Source: Funneliformis mosseae
Taxonomy: Eukaryota > Glomeromycota > Glomeromycetes > Glomerales > Glomeraceae
Assembly: GCA_910592005.1 (NCBI GenBank)
Contig: CAJVPP010000386.1
Span: 1-34,028 of the forward strand
Length of the DNA: 34,028 nt
Reading direction: 5' to 3'
The notes below the pieces were generated by a model. It was not told the origin of the DNA, did no database searches, and saw only the letters and a program-made list of their open reading frames with translations. Position 1 is the first letter of the stretch. Each line of letters starts with the position of its first letter. Below are positions 11,068 to 22,333 of the stretch, one piece after another. The translations under genes were made by a program, and so were the position numbers.

Positions 11068-12203
11068 GATGTATATTCAAGAAACTAATATAAAATTACA
11101 TAAAAACTTGGAAAGTTTAAAATAAAAAAGTATATAAAGCTGACTTCCAATCTGATTATTAGCAAGAATATACAATAAATATACTAAATTATATTAAATT
11201 ATACTTGAGTAGCCTATTAATGTGATAATATTTTAAAGTAATTAGCTAAAGACACCCAGATAAGTAGTAATTATGTAGGAACAAAAATTATAGGCAAAAA
11301 CAAGCAAGTTTATGGTAACTTACTAATAATGAGAGATGAAACTCCTTAATAATAGTCAAAACTTAGACGAAACTATATTAAAATCATAATAAGGAATATA
11401 ATGAAATCCTTTTGATATGATAAAAGCTGAAACTGTCGAAACTATATTAAAAATATAGAAAAGGGTATGATGAAATTATTTTGAGAAGGTTTTGGCAGAC
11501 ATCTATATAACTCACTTAAGTAGAATTATATATAGAAAAGAAAAGAGAAATTTTACTTGAGTGGCCTATCACTAATAGGTAGAAAAGAGATTGGAAAGGC
11601 AGAAAGATTCAGAAGAATACATGAAAAATGGTATAAAAGCAATATAGCCTGAACTAATTCAACACTTCGTGTCTTATTCTTAGCAATCAAAAGGATCACA
11701 AAAGGTAGGATTGCAAGAATAGCATAACATCAGCATTTCACATGTGTCTCATTTGACAATCAAAAAATGGCAATTGAAAAGGAAAATATATAGGCTGATC
11801 AATATAATACAAATTACACCTCCAATATTCTAACCAACTGATCACCAAATCAAACTTTCAAAAGTTACTCAAAAATTACTTGAAAGTGATAGAAAAGTGC
11901 CTAAAACTGACAAGAAACTAATTAACGTTAGTAAGACACAGTAAATTTTATTAATTTCAGCCAGTACTATTCCATATTTTTTTAAAATTTTGAACGTAAT
12001 AATTCAGCATTCAGATACCTGATCTATGCGATCTTAATATCATTAAAAAGCTCTTAACGTCCTTATCCAAATAAGCTTAAAATTGCATAAATCTAATCGC
12101 AAATTTCAGCTGAAGCCCCTGACTAAAAATACATATTTTTTCTCTAATCACAATATGATTTTTAGCAATAAATGTCAGTTTAGCATCTTGGTTATAAAAA
12201 GGC
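11068..12203. other. Gene-poor region with old duplications
   Basis: No gene was found. A near-repeat of ACTTGAGTRGCCTAT occurs at about 11203 and again about 350 bp downstream at about 11553. A GGTATAAAAGC stretch near 11630 looks TATA-like. Both could be relics of an LTR or of the promoter of the primase-helicase element, but neither boundary can be fixed. Confidence 0.3.
11366..11503. repeat. Two tandem ~69-bp units
   Basis: Units start at 11366 and 11435 with the shared opening CGAAACTATATTAAAA, followed by diverged A-rich sequence with ATGAAAT matches. Confidence 0.45.
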
Positions 12204-12359
12204 TAGAGCAATAAAAACAAGCGAATAGCTAGAAGGTAATAAAAAGAGAATAGAGCAATAAAATTAAGCAAATATTTACAAAGTAATAAAAAGACTATAG
12301 AGCAATAAAAACAAGTGGATATCAATAAAGCAATAAAACGGTCATAGAATAATAAAAAT
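12204..12359. repeat. 47-bp tandem minisatellite, about 3.3 copies
   Basis: The starts of TAGAGCAATAAAA (fourth copy TAGAATAATAAAA) fall at 12204, 12251, 12298 and 12345, exactly 47 bp apart each time. The unit interior is diverged. Confidence 0.8.
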
Positions 12360-12425
12360 CATAACTAAGTAACATTATACTCATAACTAGATAACATTAT
12401 AGTCCAACTGGATAACACTTTTATA
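12360..12425. repeat. 22-bp tandem repeat, about 3 copies
   Basis: Units begin at 12360, 12382 and 12404: CATAACTAAGTAACATTATA, CATAACTAGATAACATTATA, CCAACTGGATAACACTTTTA. It directly abuts the 47-bp array. Confidence 0.7.
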
Positions 12426-12439
12426 AGAGTATTATCCAG
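12408..12439. other. Imperfect palindrome (hairpin)
   Basis: CTGGATAA and TTATCCAG are the ends of a 32-nt inverted repeat, with about 13 of 15 pairs and a tiny loop. It overlaps the last 22-bp unit. It could be a cruciform former or a small terminal structure of a lost element. Confidence 0.5.
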
Positions 12440-12466
12440 TGCTTTAAAAGTAAATAAAAAAAACAT

Positions 12467-12640
12467 AGAAATAGGTAAACATATAAATAATTCTTTAATA
12501 ATAAAACAGACTCAGAAATAGATTAATATATAAATAGTTTTTAATAATTAAAAAGATACAAAATAAGCTAATATATAAATAGTTTCTTATTAAAAAAAAT
12601 ATGCAAAATAAGCAAGAATATAACAGTAGTTAAATTAAAA
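12467..12640. repeat. Second minisatellite, 45-47-bp period, about 3.7 copies
   Basis: Unit starts fall at about 12467 and 12514 (47 bp apart), then corresponding positions near 12561 and 12606 (45 bp apart). The shared core is AATATATAAATAGTTT with AAATAAGC/AAATAGAT openings. The unit sequence differs from the 12204 array although the period matches. Confidence 0.6.
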
Positions 12641-13634
12641 GTAAAGTAGTAATTATATCATAAAGTAATAATAAAATCATATTAATATAAAAATACTAAT
12701 AATAGGAAAGATCTAAAGAAATATCTAGAATATTAAAAGGAATAATAAATTAGGTACAAGTAAGTTATGTAATTAGATTATAATATCATAATTAGATCAA
12801 ATTTATTAGGTCATAAATAATTAAATCATATATGTATTATCTAGATTATATTATAATATTTAGATCACATATGTGTCACATAGGTTATATTGTAGCAATT
12901 AAATTATATTATAATAATTGAATTATATATTTATATATTTAATTACAAATAATATTAATAAATAGTAGTTTTTTATTATTTTTATTAAAATTAAAATATA
13001 TCTAAATAATTCTTATAATAATAGTTCTTTATTTGAATATATTATTTTATTTTATTATATATATTTATATTTATATTTAATAATTTATTTATATATAAAA
13101 ACTTTACATATTTTTATTAATTAAAATAAAGTTTTAAATATAAAATTTGGATAAATTTTATGATTAACTATATAAATATTCAAACCTTAATTTATAATAA
13201 AAAATTTTTATTTTAAAATTTTTTTTACGGTATATTATTTATATTATTACATATTTTAATACAGAATCGGTTTAACAATTTCATAAAGAATGATACAATA
13301 ATGATAACATATTTTAATTAATATAATTGTGATTATACGGTAATTATATAGTGATTATGTAAAGATTATTATTAATTAGGAGATTATACTTATTAAGAAG
13401 CGAATTATATAGAGATATAACCTAATTTTTATTTATTTGTGTAATATATATTTAATAAACAGTTATTTACATGAAAATTTTTTTAAATGTCATCATAAAG
13501 CTAGCCATAACGAATTAAAATTTTTGAAATATGATTCATGTAAATCGCTCTTGTTACATTTCTAATTAGTCATAATATATATATTCGTGTAACATTGATG
13601 TTTACCGATCCAAAAAAAAAATTTATAAAAATTG
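12641..13634. other. AT-rich intergenic DNA upstream of ISU1
   Basis: No gene was seen. Short TTATATTATAAT/TAGATCA motifs recur around 12780-12950 and suggest further degenerate tandem repeats. From about 13240 onward the sequence becomes more complex and includes CpG dinucleotides, which marks the edge of the host-gene block. Confidence 0.4.
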
Positions 13635-13803
13635 TTATCAGATCGGCTTGTATTTTTTTTGAATTCCAATTGTGGTTTAGTTTTGTGACAACTAGTAAAC
13701 TAGATAAAACTTATAACGTTAATCTGATAAAATAGATAAACCATTTCAAGCATATCAGATTTTTTGCGTCACTCATCGTATTAGTAATTCATTAATCTGA
13801 TAA
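13635..13803 (+). promoter_or_regulatory. ISU1 promoter: cluster of ATCTGATAA (iron-GATA-type) sites with a CCAAT box
   Basis: The nonamer ATCTGATAA occurs exactly three times: 13635-13643 (reverse strand), 13722-13730 and 13795-13803. A fourth match with one mismatch is at 13752-13760 (reverse strand). A CCAAT box lies at 13666-13670. ATCWGATAA is the established binding site of fungal iron-sensing GATA repressors (SREA, Urbs1, Fep1 class), and CCAAT is bound by the CBC/HapX (Php4) iron regulators. The last site ends 136 bp before the ISU1 start. That these sites act here is inferred. Confidence 0.55.
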
Positions 13804-13826
13804 GGCCTTTTTTTTTGTTTAGGGAT

Positions 13827-13835
13827 CTATAAATA
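13827..13835 (+). promoter_or_regulatory. Putative TATA element of ISU1
   Basis: CTATAAATA lies about 105 bp upstream of the start codon, just after the GATA cluster and ahead of a pyrimidine-rich leader. Confidence 0.4.
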
Positions 13836-13939
13836 TCTGGAAAATTTCACCTCCCAAATAACAAAATAAAAATAACCTCTTTTTTCTTACTTCCCGTTTG
13901 TTTTTTTTTTTTTTCCTTCAAATTTATTAAAAAAAGAAC

Positions 13940-14587
13940 ATGTTGCGCTCAATCTTAAGACGAAACGTTAATTTAATTTCTCAAATTAATACGACTGCTA
14001 GTTCAAGCGTTCGTCGTCCTATAGCCTTTAATCTTATACGGTCATACCATGAAAAGGTCAGTTTAACAGGCTTTGACGAAATTTGCTCTCGTCCTTTGAG
14101 AAATTAAATAGAACTTATTTTATTTAATTATATAGGTAATTGATCATTATGAACGTCCTCGTAATGTTGGAGCATTACCTAAAACGGACCCCGACGTAGG
14201 AACTGGGCTTGTTGGGGCACCAGCTTGCGGTGATGTTATGAAACTTCAAATTCGAGTTGATGAACAATCTGGTAAAATTGTTGACGTAAAATTCAAGACG
14301 TTCGGGTGTGGTTCTGCAATTGCTTCTTCAAGTTACATGACGGAACGAGTACGAGGGATGTCTTTGGATGAAGCTGGAAGAATAAGAAATACTGAAATTG
14401 CAAAAGAATTATGTTTACCACCTGTTAAACTTCATTGTTCAAGTAAGTTTGATAGTTTTAATTATACGTTCACTTTTCTATGAATCTGGTATATTAATTA
14501 AAATTTATTCTTTTAGTGCTTGCGGAAGATGCTATTAAATCTGCTATCAAAGATTATAAGAGTAAGCGTAGTATTGCATCTGTATGA
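13940..14587 (+). CDS. ISU1: ISU1, mitochondrial iron-sulfur cluster assembly scaffold
   Basis: Three exons (13940-14056, 14136-14442, 14517-14587) join in phase to give 164 aa, the usual length for fungal Isu1. Introns are GT-AG, 79 and 74 nt; the second splits a Met codon (A|TG). Residues 1-39 are Arg/Ser-rich and look like a mitochondrial presequence. The IscU fold follows: VIDHYERPRNVG, GAPACGD (Cys70, Asp72), FGCGSAIASSS (Cys97) and LPPVKLHCSMLAEDAI (His139, Cys140). All three cluster-ligand cysteines are present, as is the LPPVK motif recognised by the mitochondrial Hsp70 chaperone. The protein receives sulfur from Nfs1-Isd11 and iron with frataxin, then passes 2Fe-2S clusters on. The promoter has iron-GATA-like sites. 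It is convergent with PLC1. Confidence 0.97.
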
Positions 14588-15072
14588 TGCTAAAATTTAT
14601 TAATACCAACTTTTAAAACTTGTAAATTGTAACCTGAAAGATAATACAATTATAAAAAATAAAATTATGTATAAAACATTCAATGAAATAAATCTTTATT
14701 AAATATAAAGCTTTCAGTAAATGCTAATTCTAATGATTTAATTACAAGAAATATATATAAAATTATTTTTTTTTCCTTTTTTTCTTTTTGAAAATTATTC
14801 AATAAAAACTTTTTTTAAAAAAATGAAAGATTAAAAAAAATAAAAATAAAAATAAGAGAAACTTTCTACATATAATATAATAATGTATATATATATATAT
14901 ATATATACAGTATATATAGTATTAATAAATTAAAGTATAGGAAAAGAATGTCTCATCCCGAAAGTGAGGAATAAATGAACAAGGTAGTGAATGGGTATTG
15001 ATCACCATTTAAATCGTTAAGGGGAATATGGCGATAACCTATTTTTAGTAAATAAAATAAAATAAAATAAGA
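14588..15072. other. Convergent 3' intergenic region between ISU1 and PLC1
   Basis: It contains AATAAA-like signals soon after the ISU1 stop (near 14658 and 14687) and a (TA)n microsatellite at about 14885-14907. No gene was seen. Confidence 0.6.
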
Positions 15073-18000
15073 TTATGCATTAAATGAATCCATGATAAAA
15101 TAATCTTTTGGAGCTTTACCTTGTTGTAAACTGGCTATTGGGATACAATATGATGCAATAAAATCACTCGTCCTTACATCTTGATCCCATACGACAAATC
15201 TATAATAAATTTTAACAAATTACATGAGTAATTGAAATAAATTGCAAGCAAATTTGCACGCAAAAAACCGATTGATGGATCTATAATGATTACCGTAAGA
15301 ACACAAGTTCCAAATATTCAAAATCAATGGTAAACGTCAATGTATCGTTCCAAAATGGGTTAAACCCGTTATCATCTATTATAGACGTCTTTTTTTTAAC
15401 GACATCTGCGCCTGGAACCAATAATTCTATTTCAACAAATGGATCGATAATTTCCCCCTTGACCACATCTTTAGGTCTAGGAAGTTGTTGAGCAGATATA
15501 ACCTATTTATTTTATACATAAGTATAAAAAAAAGTTAATATTAATTTAAAAATGATATTAAATATATAATTTTTTTTAATCTTTATTTACCGTAATGTTC
15601 AGAGTTTGTGTTGATTTTGTTGGGGAAACAGAAATATTAGGTTCGATACAACGCATACGTTCAGGTTTAAGAACATATCCACATCTTCCATTAACAGCGA
15701 ACATGGCTTGGTTTATTTGCATACCTAGATCTGATAAAAGTCGGCTAAAGTTAATGAAAACTTGTATCATAATTTTAAGAAGTTAAACGAAATAGTAACT
15801 AACCAAATGTCTGATAATTCAAAGCTACCATTTGACTTCCAACCATCCAATGAAGATGTGGCTCATAATTTGATGAACTTATACGAAATCCTGCTGGGTA
15901 AATACGCGACAAATGTCGTGAATTATGTTGAATAAAAGAATGCTTTTCTGTTTTGCAAAGTCGATTTGAAACTCGCTCGGAAAATGAAGACATATGGTAA
16001 TACATAGATTTCTCTAATATGTATTATGATAAATTATCTTTTATTAATAACACTATTTCGTAATATAAAGCTAGGTGTTCAAAATAGTCTTCATAGGAGT
16101 TTTTATACATACCGCGATGATATTCAAATCCTTTGAATTTGACAGCCGAACAATAAATTACTAAGTCAGAGAGAGCTTTGGAAACCCTTGATTTCCCCTT
16201 ATTAGTTTGTAGCTTATCTAAACGTAAAATAAAGGTCAGAGTTTAATATTAAATCAAGTCAATTGTGAACAAAATATAAATTACTTGCCTTTTGATGATT
16301 CAGCATCTGATTCGGTATCTGTAGCCGACTCAGTATCTGTAGCAGAATCAAAAGAATCTTCTGTGGCATCTGGTGGGAGATTTTTTCCCTATTAGAAGCA
16401 GGAAATTTAGAAATTATTAATGATTTCCAGAAAATTTGGTTAATTTTTTTTTTTTCAGCTTACTTTTAATAGAATTTTTTTCATTAAACTTTTAGGACTG
16501 GGCAATTCAGGTTCAGTGTTTAAGAAACTGGTGACAAGATACTCTCCTAAAGTACCAGTTAAAATTGTTGCCATCATGTTTTGCTGCTCAATAGAACAAT
16601 GAACTTCAAGTGACAAAATCAATGGATAAGGACTAGCATGAAACGCATATGTGCGAATAGCAGAAATAACATCCTTAAATAAAATTTTCGATGTCCTAAT
16701 CGCATTTAAAGTAAAATAATTAGTTACATTAAATCGAACGTAACGAAGAAATAATATGCGCAGTATCAGTTTTGTAACTCACAATGTATGACCATGCGTA
16801 ACTATAGGTTCATCAGGTCCATCCCAACAATCAACTATATTGTAAAATGAGAGGTAATTTGTTAAATAATCCTATACCAAGAATATAGAAATAACGAGGA
16901 AAGTGGTAACACATACTTTCAACACACCGACAGCCACGTTGCAAAACACGTATATAACCTTCTATAGAAGACTCCCCTGTCAACTGGTGACCGAGAAGGT
17001 AACTATTTTAAAAATTATTTAATTGATTGATTAATTTCAGAAATATTGAATACAATTCAGAAATATATTAACATACGTATTATGAGAAGAATCGATGAAA
17101 TAATGATTCAAAGGACGCGACATGTCTTGGTTGACTTTGGTGTGTTCTAAAGCAAAAACAGAATTGTCGCCAGACATCAAAAAGCTACTAAAGCCTTCAA
17201 GATTCATCATTTCCTTACGGTCTTTATTGCAGAATTTGTAATAAAGACTATCGTAATCTTCTTCCTTCAGATTGCACTAAACAATAATAAAAAAAGTAAA
17301 GCATAAAACACAATTCATTTACAATTAAAATGATGATTTACATACTTTTTGTTTATCCAACAGAAAATTTTTGAATTCTTGCGGTGTCAGGGTATTTCTA
17401 TTTTTTTGAGTTTTTAACTGATCAAAAAGTTCAACTAATTCTTGTCGCTTCTTGATTATCCTTACAAATTGTTGAAAGTCAACAAAATTGAGATATTCAT
17501 GGTTATGTTTATCAGCTTCCTAATAAGTCGTAATTATTAAATATTAATAAATGACATCATCGAATGATTGTACACCAAAAAGAAAAAAAAAAATTTATAA
17601 CTTACTTGAAATTTTTCCTTTAATAATGTCTTTGACATATTTATGTTCAATTGATGACATAATCTAGCAACTTCCTCAAATGTTAATCTTGAGTTTCCGT
17701 CCTTGTCAGCTTGTTTCCAATATTGCTTCAGCCAAATAGACTGTTTTTCTTCAAAACTTCCTAATCCTCGCATCATTTCTCTTCTATGTAGATATAATCT
17801 TTCCAAATGATCCACCCATTTATTGAATAATTCACAAGTATCGGCAACAAGATGAAGAATTTTATATTTTCCAGCCTCAACATAAACTATTGTAAACCAT
17901 CGAGGTTCATGATCACAACTCATCTTGAAATGCTCCCGATAATTACGAATTGCTTCACCAGTTCGAATTTCCTTTATATTTTCAATGTTCACTATTAAAA

Positions 18001-19163
18001 GATAACTTGCATGAGATATTATATAGAATAACTAAAAAATGAACGAGAAAAAATCAATCGTAAATACCTTTTCCAGATTTTTTTGAATCCCATAAAATGC
18101 GACACAGTTCAACATCAATTCTAAATTTCCGCAATTGTTTCTTTTTTGCCGTAACTTTCGTAAGAATAGTACCTTCAACAATGCATGGATCAACTAAGAT
18201 CTCTTCAGTGTGACCATGACGAACCGAAACTTCTGATTTAAATTTTTTATTGAAACGTTCATTGTCATATGAAGGTATAATTATTTCTCCATTAGGTACT
18301 ACTACAGATTCTACGGCTGAATCAAGAGATGTAGAACTTTGTAAAACCGAATCATTATTTCTATTTTGTTTGATAATTGACTTATACTCTGAAGTGTCTA
18401 ATGGAAAGGTACGAGAATGATGCAATGATTTTGAAGCCGACGATCGTTGATTTCTTGACAAACCGACATTTGAGTGAGATCTCGTTAAGTTGTGATTTGA
18501 TTCGAATTCTAAACGTAATTCGTTTTGATAAATAATGGAGTCACTATGCCTCAATTCACTCTTAAATTTATTTTCAGATGTCGATGTTTTCGACACGTGA
18601 CTAAAATCAATAGAAAGTTGCGCGGGCTCAGCAAAATAACTCGCAAGGTTGAAATTATCAGCAACATCCGTTATTTCAATCTGTTGTGACAGGTTTGACG
18701 CTTGAGAAATTGATTCATAGATAGAAGTAACATTTTCCGCATTATGATAGCTGGTATTGTTGAACGAATCTACCTGGTTAGAACTTGAATAAACTTCAAT
18801 AACCTCTATATTATTTTGATCTAAAGTAATACCAAGCGAATCTTTTTCTGGAATTTTTATTGACGGCTCTTCCTTACATCTGCTTGCTTTCGAATAAATT
18901 TTCGCGTCTGCATGTTTATCGTTTTTCAACGCGTCAACATTAGCGGTTTTGTCGGTAGATCCTTTATCTTTGGCCAGCGAACTTTTCGGTTGTTCCATTT
19001 TAGATAACTTTTCCGGTTTGGAAGGAGTGGTAAACGTCTTCAAGCTTTGCTCACAGTCGAGGAATTCCGAACTTGTTTCGATAACTTCTTTGTTGGACTT
19101 TTGTTTTTTTTTTGACACTTTTTTCCGCAAGGCCAAAAAGGCCAACACGGTACGAACAAACAT
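15073..19163 (-). CDS. PLC1: Phosphoinositide-specific phospholipase C (PLC-delta type)
   Basis: Thirteen exons (19163-18068, 17991-17606, 17519-17346, 17276-17077, 17002-16917, 16834-16783, 16695-16464, 16388-16289, 16217-16113, 16013-15804, 15730-15591, 15502-15294, 15199-15073) join in phase to 1,038 aa. An in-frame TGA just upstream fixes the start. Residues 1 to about 315 are Ser/Asn-rich and disordered. A PH domain follows (about 320-435; [13 protein letters not shown]), then EF-hands with one canonical calcium loop ([12 protein letters not shown], 461-472). The PLC-X box has both catalytic His (617 in SSHNTYL, 661 in THGHT) and calcium ligands Asn618, Glu647, Asp649 and Glu695. An acidic X-Y linker with SATDTES repeats, the PLC-Y box ([13 protein letters not shown]) and a C-terminal C2 domain complete it. 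It hydrolyses PIP2 to IP3 and diacylglycerol at membranes. Intron 8 appears to use a GC donor. Confidence 0.95.
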
Positions 19164-20592
19164 AGTTCAAATGAGAGAGAAAACGCATGAATGAAAAAAT
19201 AGTGAGTAATACATTCAACTCTCAAATATGCTTTGCTTGGATAAATAATTTAAAAAGTTGAAGGGAAGGCGAGGATTTTATAAATCTCAAACTGTGGCTG
19301 AATACCGTCAAATCCCATCAATATTTTGTGGAAAATTACCGGTGAATTTGCCATAATCATTTGCTCATTCGAGGGAAGTAAAAAAGAATCCAATTAAAAT
19401 TTAAATTTCTCGGTTACACATACCTATTATATTTGGTTTTTGTTATTTTGACAAAGACAAAAAAAAAAAATATTCAACCGAGGGGAGAAGGTGAAATTAA
19501 TTAAAGCCAAAATAAATAAACAGTTTGTGGGTCGCTCAAAAAGCTACACAAGGCTTCCTTCTCCCGTTCGATAGTTAAAAAGTCATATTTGGTCCACAAT
19601 TCTATGTTGAGTTACAATATATCAATAACATTTAGTTCGTATGCATTTAGGGAATCTGTGTCCTATAGAATTGATTTTCAACACTTTAAATTAAAGAAAA
19701 AGGGAAATTTTAAATGAATTTCTAAAACACGTGATATAGATCGGTTATGGTATGAATATTCTTAAATCGCGAAACAAGGAATTTTTTAATTTATTTTAAA
19801 AAATATAAAAAAGTACAGTAAAAAAAAAATTTATTTTTAAATACATGATTTTTATAAATCGGAAAATAAAGGTAAAGTATGTAAGAGTGATACAAGAAAA
19901 GTATTCCCACTTTCATGTGATATCTTGGTGACATTTGTAAATAATATATAATATTGGGCTCATTGCATTGAATAAGCATTGCATCGTTTATTATGCATCT
20001 AATTTCAGCCAAAAAACGTTAAAATAACAACCTTATTGTTAATCGGATTACAACTATTTGACATCATGACTATGACTTTTCGTATATTTTTTTATTTCTT
20101 GATTTCAGGTTGTCAAATTGAAAATGATGTAAAAGTTGGGACATTCAATTTGACACGTTTAATTCTATTAAATATGGACTATAGGACAATCTGAATTCGG
20201 AATATCAATTGAAATTCTCATTTTACCTTGAACTAGTTATTTCTACTTATTAACAATACAGTAAAATCCTTGGGTATTATAAATGCCTAGAGTATTATTA
20301 AATCAAAGTAGTAACTGAGACGAGTGGAAAAAGAGAAACACTTTCATTTATTGGATACTTTCAACAAGAATGGTTAGAATAAACATTTTTAGATGAATAT
20401 AATAAGGCGGATAGTCCTTAGGAGAAGCGTTCATATAATGTAGAGAATAACTGGATAATCTTGCATGAGAATGACTTATATAAACACGGTCGAGGGATAT
20501 ATTGGTAATAAATGTGTATATTGCTTGGATGCATTGGATAATTTGATTAAAAAAAATATTATGCAAAATTTTATCTTTATAAATTTACACAG
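19164..20592. other. PLC1 upstream region and 3' flank of the SOD-fold gene
   Basis: No further gene is supported. The proximal part (19164-19700) should hold the PLC1 promoter and has mixed composition with several CpGs and an AGGGG (stress-element-like) motif near 19480. The rest is AT-rich and contains short chance reading frames only. Confidence 0.5.
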
Positions 20593-21908
20593 TTACATAA
20601 AACTATTACGCTTTGTAGTTCTCTGTAGTACAACTTCCCAATTAATACATCCCCAAAAACTATCGATATAATTTTCTTTACCTTGAATACCAAAATCTTT
20701 AATATAAGCATGTTCCCACATATTTAAACACAATAAAGGAGTAAATCTACTTTTATGTGGGGGTCTTAAAGCTAATTTTATAAAAGGTGGTGGTGATGGT
20801 TTATTTATACCTCCGACGTTCGTTTTCGATGAAGATAAAAATGGTGAAGATGGCGTTGGATGATTATTTGGATCTTTCTCTTGAGTTCTAGTTACATCAA
20901 GTGTCGTTCCTATGATAAAGGGTTGAAGGTTGAAGGTTTGGTTTGATAACTTTGGAGAATTTTTTTTAATTTCTTACCTGCATTATATGTGTTAACTACG
21001 CGAAGAACATCATTTTCCGTTTCAACTAGCCTACAAACCATTTATATGTTAACTTTTATTCAAAAAAAAAAGGCTTCGATTTTTGCGTGCTTCAGAAATT
21101 AGTAAGAATCTTTTTTTTTTCTTACCATGTCCATCCTGACCCAAATATCCCTAACGCCATATTTTTAAACTAATTTGAAATTTAATCCGTTAATAAATGA
21201 ATGTAATATAGAAAACATACAAAAACTTTATATATACTTTACATGTTCCTTGAAATTTTCAATACTTTCGAATTCTTCCTTAATCTTTTCATACAAGTCA
21301 GTACCATTGATGTCTTTATCAGCTTCTTTGGCCTAAATAATCAAAAACCCTAAATTTTAAGAAAACTTTATCAATCAAATGTTTATGTAAGGAAATTGAT
21401 TTACCGCCAAAGTTTGCAAGAAAAAATCATTATTCCATGCTTGAGACGCATGATTAAATATTAAGGCATGTTCTGACACTTGAGCAGTTTTATCAATTAT
21501 TTCAAATATAGTACAATCCTGAAATACCGTTTCTAATTAAAATAAAAATATTTCAATTAGATAAATTAAAAATAAAGAGAAAAGATTTATGGAATAAAAA
21601 AAAATTTTACCGTTAGTAAGTTTATTTAAATTATTGATAAGAAATCCTTGATAATCAAATAAACTTTGTAAAGTTTCAGGACTAAATAAAGGTTCTAAAC
21701 CTTTATCGGTCGGATAAGGAAGGGGTTGTAAGCAATGCATGTTACGAACAAATAATTTATTCCCATATGGTATTAATTGTTTCCTTGGTCGATTTATTTG
21801 TAACAATTGAGGATTGGTTTTTAACGATGATAAAGTTGATTTATGAAAAGTTTTATTAAGATTTTTTGAAATGAGAAAAAATGCTTGATGAAAAGTCATT
21901 TTACTCAT
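20593..21908 (-). CDS. Fe/Mn-superoxide-dismutase-fold protein, probable mitochondrial small-subunit ribosomal protein (mS42/mS43)
   Basis: Six exons (21908-21611, 21532-21405, 21332-21243, 21169-21126, 21030-20978, 20909-20593) join in phase to 309 aa. An in-frame TAA lies just upstream of the ATG. The N-terminus is basic, as in a mitochondrial presequence. SOD-fold landmarks: LPYPTDKGLEPLFSPETLQS with INNLNKL (N-terminal helices), FNHASQAWNNDFF (His127), GIFGSGWTWLV and NMWEHAYIKDFG (His271), then a typical INW C-terminal helix. The N-terminal His-rich ligand motif of true SODs is replaced by FDYQGF, and the DxWEH Asp is Asn267, so the metal site is incomplete. A Pro/Ser-rich insert (about 212-260) is unlike enzymes. 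Yeast Rsm26 and Mrp1 are ribosomal proteins with this degenerate fold; which of the two this matches is unclear. Confidence 0.85.
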
Positions 21909-22148
21909 TTTTACAAGTTAAGGTTAATATATTATTGTTTTATGATGTCGTGAATTGCATAATTTATTGAGATGGCTATTTGAAAACCCAAAGGCACTCT
22001 TTAATACTATTTCTACAAAATGGCAACGATTACTTTTTAGAAAAAGAATTATCAAAAAAAAAATTTTTTTATCTAGATGGGTGGCTTATGCGTAATCACG
22101 TTTTATTCTGCTGTAGATAATTGCCATTTCAGGAAACAATGATTAACG
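21909..22148. other. Upstream region of the SOD-fold gene
   Basis: About 240 nt of mixed composition, still containing CpGs, before the AT desert begins. It presumably holds the promoter; no defined element was recognised. Confidence 0.4.
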
Positions 22149-22333
22149 GAAAACATTAATAGTTTAATAAGATCTCTGCTATATTACTTAAATTTAAAAA
22201 AAAAAGGTTAAATAAATATTTGTTAGTAAAAAAAAATATATATATTAACTTTAATTAAAATTTCAAATGTTTTTTACAAAACAATTTTATTAATAATTTC
22301 TATTAAAATTAAAACTTATGATAAAATTTTAAA

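Noticed and set aside
14238..14483. A stand-alone 81-aa protein starting at MKLQIRVDEQ
   Set aside because: It is the middle of ISU1 exon 2 read on into intron 2; the upstream exons and the presequence are clear.
15595..15786. Plus-strand 63-aa frame inside PLC1
   Set aside because: It is antisense to PLC1 exon 11 and the adjoining intron, with no independent support.
18949..19225. Alternative frames (both strands) over the first PLC1 exon
   Set aside because: The PLC1 frame is continuous from 19163 with an in-frame stop just upstream; the others are shadows.
19791..20671. Several 60-75-aa frames in the PLC1/SOD-fold gap
   Set aside because: They have random-looking, AT-driven composition; some overlap the SOD-fold last exon in antisense; no motifs.
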